DNA of 47,406 bases from Mediterranea sp. An20 (GTDB taxonomy: Bacteria > Bacteroidota > Bacteroidia > Bacteroidales > Bacteroidaceae). The translations under genes and the position numbers were made by a program. This document shows, one piece after another, positions 43,439-47,406 of this stretch; positions within the stretch are counted from its first letter, which is position 1, and each line of letters opens with the position of its first letter. Location of the stretch: contig NZ_NFJV01000028.1 in assembly GCF_002160055.1 (NCBI RefSeq), forward strand, positions 1 through 47,406, given 5' to 3'. Below the pieces are notes generated by a model. That model saw only the letters and a program-made list of their open reading frames with translations. It ran no database searches and was not told where the DNA came from.

Positions 43439-44071
43439 TTAAAAGTTAACAATATAATGTTGCTTAGGTTTCGACATATCGAAGAAAAGGATGCCGAGGT
43501 CGTAGAGGTCGAAGGTAACCCCTACCCGTCCGTCCTTGCACAAACGCTTCCACAAGGCCGACATGGCGGGCGTATAGCGGATGCCCCCCACCACAAACAC
43601 TGAATGGGAGGTAGCCCGAGGCGCACAGACACGAAACACCTCTTCCACCAGCTCCGGATGTCGGAAGTCGTGCACGTAAAGGAAGTCTATCGGGACACCC
43701 GCTTCCAGAAACAGGTCCGACAGCCCGGACGCACCGGTATAGACAGCTCCCCCGCACGCCGCCTTCAGGTAGAGCGATGAAGCAGCAGGCACACCCACGT
43801 CGATAATGGTGGCAGGATGTGCATAGTTGGCCACGCGGAACAGCAGCCTCCGCACGCGCAAACCTTCCGCAAGCACCCCCCGCCCTTCGCGGCGGGCCAT
43901 CTCTTTCTCCTGTTCACGCAACGGGGCATACCCGTAGTAGGCCGTCTGTTCAAACACCACCCCCTTGATGAAGCTGAAGGCAAAAGGCGAATGTACTCCG
44001 TAACCGCGCCGATGGCGGAAACGGCAGAGCCAGATAAACGGGCGCTTGAGGGACAAAAGGAAACGGTTCAT
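43439..44071 (-). CDS. Methyltransferase-like protein (Bacteroidales-type)
   Basis: A 210-residue protein counted from MNRFLLSLKRP (44071); an upstream in-frame start at 44137 exists. RFRHRRGYGVHSPFAFSFI near the N-terminus is typical of a family annotated as SAM-dependent methyltransferase, and TIIDVGVPAASSLYLK resembles motif I (D-x-G). The later glycine-rich motifs are weak. A methyl acceptor is unknown. It is divergent from the SLC13 gene. Confidence 0.6.
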   Translation of the reverse strand: MNRFLLSLKRPFIWLCRFRHRRGYGVHSPFAFSFIKGVVFEQTAYYGYAPLREQEKEMARREGRGVLAEGLRVRRLLFRVANYAHPATIIDVGVPAASSLYLKAACGGAVYTGASGLSDLFLEAGVPIDFLYVHDFRHPELVEEVFRVCAPRATSHSVFVVGGIRYTPAMSALWKRLCKDGRVGVTFDLYDLGILFFDMSKPKQHYIVNF

Positions 44072-44183
44072 ATAGACAACGGCACTTGCTATGGGGTTTG
44101 TGCCGGCAAAAATACACGGATTCCGACGAACTGCCAAAAACAGGAAAGATTATTTTGCATTTCCGTTTCTGCCAGAATCTTCG

Positions 44184-44191
44184 TACCTTTG
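44184..44191 (+). promoter_or_regulatory. Putative -7 element of the SLC13 gene
   Basis: TACCTTTG matches TAnnTTTG, 31 bases before the ATG at 44223. Confidence 0.45.
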
Positions 44192-44222
44192 CCCGCACAC
44201 CCTATAAAAGAGCTTTACACCC

Positions 44223-46085
44223 ATGCTGATAACCCTTCTTATCCTGGCGGTATCTGCCGCTTTCTTTATGTCGGGCAAGGTGCGTTCGGACCTTGTCGCC
44301 TTGTGTGCGCTTGTCGCCTTGCTTGTATTCCAGATTCTGACGCCCGAAGAGGCCCTGGCAGGCTTCTCCAACCCGGTAGTGGTGATGATGGTAGGGCTGT
44401 TCGTGGTGGGAGGTGCCATCTTCCAGACGGGACTGGCCAAGATGATCAGTTCGCAGCTGCTGCGCTTAGCCGGACGGAGCGAACTGCGGCTGTTCCTGCT
44501 GGTCATGGTGGCCACATCGGCCATCGGTGCCTTCGTGAGCAACACGGGCACGGTGGCACTGATGCTTCCCATCGTGGTAAGTCTGGCCCACAACGCCGGT
44601 GCCAACCCGCGGCGGCTGCTCATGCCACTGGCTTTTGCCGGCAGTATGGGCGGCATGATGACGCTGATAGGTACGCCGCCCAACTTAATCATACAGGATG
44701 TACTGACCCATGCGGGCCACGAACCGCTGTCGTTCTTCTCGTTCCTGCCGGTAGGTATCTTGTGTGTGGCCACGGGCACAGTTGTTCTGTTGCCGCTTAC
44801 CAAATGGTTCCTCTCCCGGAAACAGAAGGAAAGCGACACGTCCTCCACGGGCAAGTCGCTGGGAGAACTGGTGCAGGAATATGGCTTGTCGCACAACCTC
44901 TTCCGGCTACAGGCTGGAACAGGCACCGCCATAGACGGACAGACCATTGCCGGGCTGGACGTGAGACGGCGCTATGGACTGAACATCCTGGAGGTGAGAC
45001 GGGGCGAAGTGGCGCAGCACCGCTTCCTGAAGACGGTGACGCAACGGCTGGCATCGGCCGATACGGTGGTGAAAACGGGGGATGTGCTCTACGTGCAGGG
45101 CGAGGCCGGGGACGTGGACCGCTTCGTGAGCGACTACCGCCTTACTCTGATGGACGGCCACACCACTGAAGAAGCCGCCGGGGGCAGTCACTCGCTGGAC
45201 TTCTATGACATTGGCATTGCCGAAATCGTGCTGATGCCTTCGTCGGACCTCATTAACCGGAGGGTAAAGGAGGCTGGGTTCCGCGACAAGTTCAATGTCA
45301 ACGTTTTGGGAATACGTCGGAAAAAGGAATATCTGCTGCAGGACCTGGGACGGGAACGGATGCACAGCGGCGACGTGCTGCTGGTGCAGGGCACATGGCA
45401 GGACATCGCACGGTTGAGCCGTGAAGACGGAAACTGGGTGGTGTTGGGACAACCGCTGAAGGAAGCCGCCAAGGTGACGCTGGACTACAAGGCACCCGTG
45501 GCCGCCCTCATCATGCTGCTCATGGTGGGCATGATGGTGTTCGACTTCATACCCGTGGCACCCGTCACAGCCGTCATCATCGCCGCGTTGCTCATGGTGC
45601 TGACCGGCTGCTTCCGCAACGTGGAGGCGGCTTACAAAACCATCAACTGGGAGACTATCATGCTCTTTGCCGGCATGTTGCCCATGTCGACCGCACTGGA
45701 AAAGACCGGTGCCTCGCAATACATCTCCGACACGTTGGTCAGCGGATTGGGGACCTACGGGCCGCTGGTGCTGATGGCAGGCATCTACTTCACCACATCG
45801 CTCATCACCATGTTCATCAGCAACACGGTGACGGCTGTACTCATGGCACCCATCGCCTTGCACAGTGCACTGCAGATCGGGGTCAGCCCTGTGCCTTTCC
45901 TCTTCGCTGTGACCGTGGCGGCAAGCATGTGCTTCGCATCGCCTTTCTCCACACCGCCCAACGCACTGGTGATGCCGGCGGGACAGTACACGTTCATGGA
46001 CTATATCAAAGTAGGGTTGCCGTTGCAGATTATCATGGGCATCGTGATGGTATTTGCACTGCCGCTGCTGTTTCCGTTCCGCTAA
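44223..46085 (+). CDS. SLC13/DASS anion transporter with two TrkA-C domains
   Basis: A 620-residue membrane protein. Membrane segments lie at about 1-200 and 415-620, and two regulatory TrkA-C (RCK_C) domains lie between (about 215-305 and 325-405; for example LDVRRRYGLNILEVRRGE and VLGIRRKKEYLL). The SNT substrate motifs occur twice (FVSNTGTVALMLPI and FISNTVTAVLMAPIA). Relatives import sulfate, dicarboxylates or other anions with Na+; the substrate is not told by sequence. Confidence 0.87.
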   Translation: MLITLLILAVSAAFFMSGKVRSDLVALCALVALLVFQILTPEEALAGFSNPVVVMMVGLFVVGGAIFQTGLAKMISSQLLRLAGRSELRLFLLVMVATSAIGAFVSNTGTVALMLPIVVSLAHNAGANPRRLLMPLAFAGSMGGMMTLIGTPPNLIIQDVLTHAGHEPLSFFSFLPVGILCVATGTVVLLPLTKWFLSRKQKESDTSSTGKSLGELVQEYGLSHNLFRLQAGTGTAIDGQTIAGLDVRRRYGLNILEVRRGEVAQHRFLKTVTQRLASADTVVKTGDVLYVQGEAGDVDRFVSDYRLTLMDGHTTEEAAGGSHSLDFYDIGIAEIVLMPSSDLINRRVKEAGFRDKFNVNVLGIRRKKEYLLQDLGRERMHSGDVLLVQGTWQDIARLSREDGNWVVLGQPLKEAAKVTLDYKAPVAALIMLLMVGMMVFDFIPVAPVTAVIIAALLMVLTGCFRNVEAAYKTINWETIMLFAGMLPMSTALEKTGASQYISDTLVSGLGTYGPLVLMAGIYFTTSLITMFISNTVTAVLMAPIALHSALQIGVSPVPFLFAVTVAASMCFASPFSTPPNALVMPAGQYTFMDYIKVGLPLQIIMGIVMVFALPLLFPFR

Positions 46086-46187
46086 AGGCAGAAACCAGGC
46101 ACGCTGTTTGGATAAGTAACCAATCAGATTTATACGCTGCGCGGGGTAGAATTGTGCACATCGCCACACTTTTGGTTGTGCTGACAA

Positions 46188-46381
46188 GAGGGTGTGTCAA
46201 AATTCAAAATCACTATCATTAGCTTCGCCCAAAACCTCTTTTGACTATTTCATGAAGGTATAGTCTGTCATGTTGAGCGGAGCAAAGCGAAGTCGAAACA
46301 TCTCACATTACGTATAGTGAGACCCCTCGACTAAGCTCGGGGTGACAGAATGATAGGTAATATATATTTTGACACACCCTC
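46188..46381. mobile_element. MITE-like element with 16-bp terminal inverted repeats
   Basis: A 194-base unit with perfect 16-base ends: GAGGGTGTGTCAAAAT and its complement ATTTTGACACACCCTC. It has no gene. Target duplication is not clear. The interior holds a TGTCATGTTGAGCGG-type sequence like dispersed repeats of Bacteroides. It is probably non-autonomous and moved by an IS transposase elsewhere. Confidence 0.7.
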
Positions 46382-46476
46382 ATGCCAGTGCATGCAGGGC
46401 AGGCAATGTGGAAATACACAATTCTAACCCGCCCAAAGTATAAGTTACATCAAACACGAAATGACGCTCTACTCAA

Positions 46477-46544
46477 CGTAACCCTTCACTTTAGCGGCGT
46501 AAACCTTCATTTTAGCGACGTAACCCTTCATTTTAGCGACGTAA
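46477..46544 (+). repeat. Three tandem 21-bp repeats
   Basis: Three units like CGTAACCCTTCA(C/T)TTTAGCG(G/A) in a row. Since 21 is a multiple of three, they give false coding appearance (NVTLHFS repeats). The gap 46086-47268 has no supported gene. Confidence 0.75.
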
Positions 46545-46745
46545 AGTGCCACTTGGTGAAGGCAATCTGCAAAACTAAGAAGACGACTGCCCATTACAGA
46601 GGAAACCACTTGGAATATCCTTCACGCCTTCACCGCAACCCAACCTATTGATTTCAGGAAAGTTATGGTGAAAGATACAACCTTCACACAGCTTTCACAC
46701 ACCATTTAATCCCCCCCTTAAGCCATATTGTCGTAGGGCCATGCT

Positions 46746-46767
46746 GCCAAGGTATGTGAAACTTGCT
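46746..46767 (+). repeat. Further copy of the 22-bp unit
   Basis: GCCAAGGTATGTGAAACTTGCT aligns with the units at 3102-3145. It sits in an intergenic region with other imperfect repeats. Confidence 0.5.
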
Positions 46768-47158
46768 CCTAAGCTGTAAGCACTGTACTTTTCAAGTATA
46801 TGTACCCCGTTGCTAAGGCAGGAGGAAACGATGTGTAAAAAAGTCTGTTTTCCCCGCCTTCGGTGAAGGGTGAAAGATCCGTGAAGGCATTATGTTTCAC
46901 AGCATCTCGTTTATATACAACAGAATAGCATACGGTGAAAGCGTGAAGGACATGGCTACTCATGCGGTATCAATCGAACGCAGAGACACAAAGTTCTGTA
47001 ACTGTCTGTCGGAAAAAATGACGGGAGAGCACAGAGTCAGCAGCTTCGCCGCATACGAGAGAAGGGAAATTAACTCTGTGAGCTATGGGCAAGAAAACAA
47101 AAACTCTGTGTCTCCGTGACTCTGTGTTTAGTATCACTTAATTTTGCACATTCACTTA

Positions 47159-47197
47159 GTAAAAAAAGAGAGCGCATCACGTGATGGATGCGCCCTC
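47159..47197 (-). terminator. Rho-independent terminator of the edge OMP gene
   Basis: On the minus strand GAGGGCGCATC pairs with GATGCGCTCTC (one mismatch) followed by T7. It lies about 70 bases beyond the stop codon at 47269. Confidence 0.75.
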
Positions 47198-47268
47198 CCA
47201 AGCTTACCGTCGGCCGGCGGAGAGAAACGGCCGGAGCGGATTGTTACCTTTAGTCAGAGCCCCCGGGG

Positions 47269-47406
47269 TCAGAATTTGAAACCGACTTTCAAGGTCGGTG
47301 CAGCGAAGATGCCGAAGTTGTGGCTGTTGGCATCCAGGTTGCTCAGACCTTCCTGAGGCTTGATAAGCGTACGGTTGTAGGTGTAAGCGAAAGGATCAAT
47401 CTCGGC
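47269..47406 (-). CDS. Outer-membrane beta-barrel protein, C-terminal part (cut by window edge)
   Basis: 45 residues plus stop: AEIDPFAYTYNRTLIKPQ... ending LKVGFKF, a typical outer-membrane barrel end with a terminal aromatic. The frame enters from the right edge. It fits in frame onto the fragment at 1-611 (FFIGA then E) through a 5-base overlap, giving a full-length 247-residue barrel. This suggests both are the same gene, or paralogous copies cut at the same point. Confidence 0.85.
   Translation of the reverse strand, partial: AEIDPFAYTYNRTLIKPQEGLSNLDANSHNFGIFAAPTLKVGFKF

Noticed and set aside
44907..46187. 426-codon minus-strand open frame rich in His/Gln/Arg
   Set aside because: Antisense of the SLC13 transporter; composition typical of a shadow frame.
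46382..46651. 89-codon frame with LHFS repeats
   Set aside because: Arises from the 21-bp tandem repeat; no start context or homologous domain.

Overview
The window looks like chromosome of a gut Bacteroidales bacterium, most like Bacteroides or Phocaeicola. The reasons are the Bacteroidetes -7 promoter element (TAnnTTTG) in front of many genes, A-rich leaders instead of strong Shine-Dalgarno sequences, lipoproteins whose lipobox cysteine is followed by an acidic SDD-type export signal, DUF4595, DUF2693 and DUF5672 family proteins, and CTnDOT-style integrases. These family names come from reading the translations; no search was run.

Layout. 1-2623: an outer-membrane beta-barrel gene cut by the window edge, and a coiled-coil lipoprotein whose start is one base out of frame with a perfect signal peptide. 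3286-7312 (+): an M24 aminopeptidase P, a gamma-carbonic-anhydrase-like hexapeptide protein and two tandem paralogous glycosyltransferases. 7315-13544 (-): a tight operon running gltX, lpxL-like acyltransferase, Stealth-type sugar phosphotransferase, GT92-like, fucosyltransferase-like and DUF5672 genes, probably for surface glycan or lipid A/core assembly. 13653-16509 (+): a 7TM-HD phosphohydrolase and a small membrane protein. 16684-17193 (-): a low-molecular-weight tyrosine phosphatase gene.

17153-28343 is an AT-rich integrated element of about 11.2 kb. It has inserted into the 5' end of the phosphatase gene. An 18-bp exact core (26 bp with two mismatches) lies at both ends. The displaced original start codons remain at 28313-28351 beside priA, and the element supplies a new start and N-terminus. 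It encodes a divergent CTnDOT-like integrase, a second, catalytic-domain-only tyrosine recombinase, a NUMOD3 mini-protein, an SH3-like DUF2693 protein, two small unknown proteins and a protein with family-A polymerase palm motifs. Its cargo is a long structured leader, a three-gene zinc-ribbon/WG-repeat/MORN-like operon and a lipoprotein. I see no relaxase or transfer genes.

28463-37366: priA, a small porin-like protein, tRNA-Ser(CGA), a DUF4595-like lipoprotein, a RecQ-like helicase and a GNAT acetyltransferase. 37525-42583: an AT-rich defence-type island bounded by a 22-bp near-exact direct repeat of the DUF2795 gene 3' end. It holds a trypsin-like protease plus membrane-partner pair and a complete DpnII-type GATC restriction-modification system. 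42560-46085: DUF2795, PduO-type cobalamin adenosyltransferase, a methyltransferase-like protein and an SLC13/TrkA-C transporter. 46086-47268 has no gene but holds a 194-bp MITE-like element and several repeat families. The last gene fragment (47269-47406) is the C-terminal part of the same kind of protein as the first fragment (1-611). The two read in frame through a 5-base overlap, so the source contig may be circular or end inside one gene.
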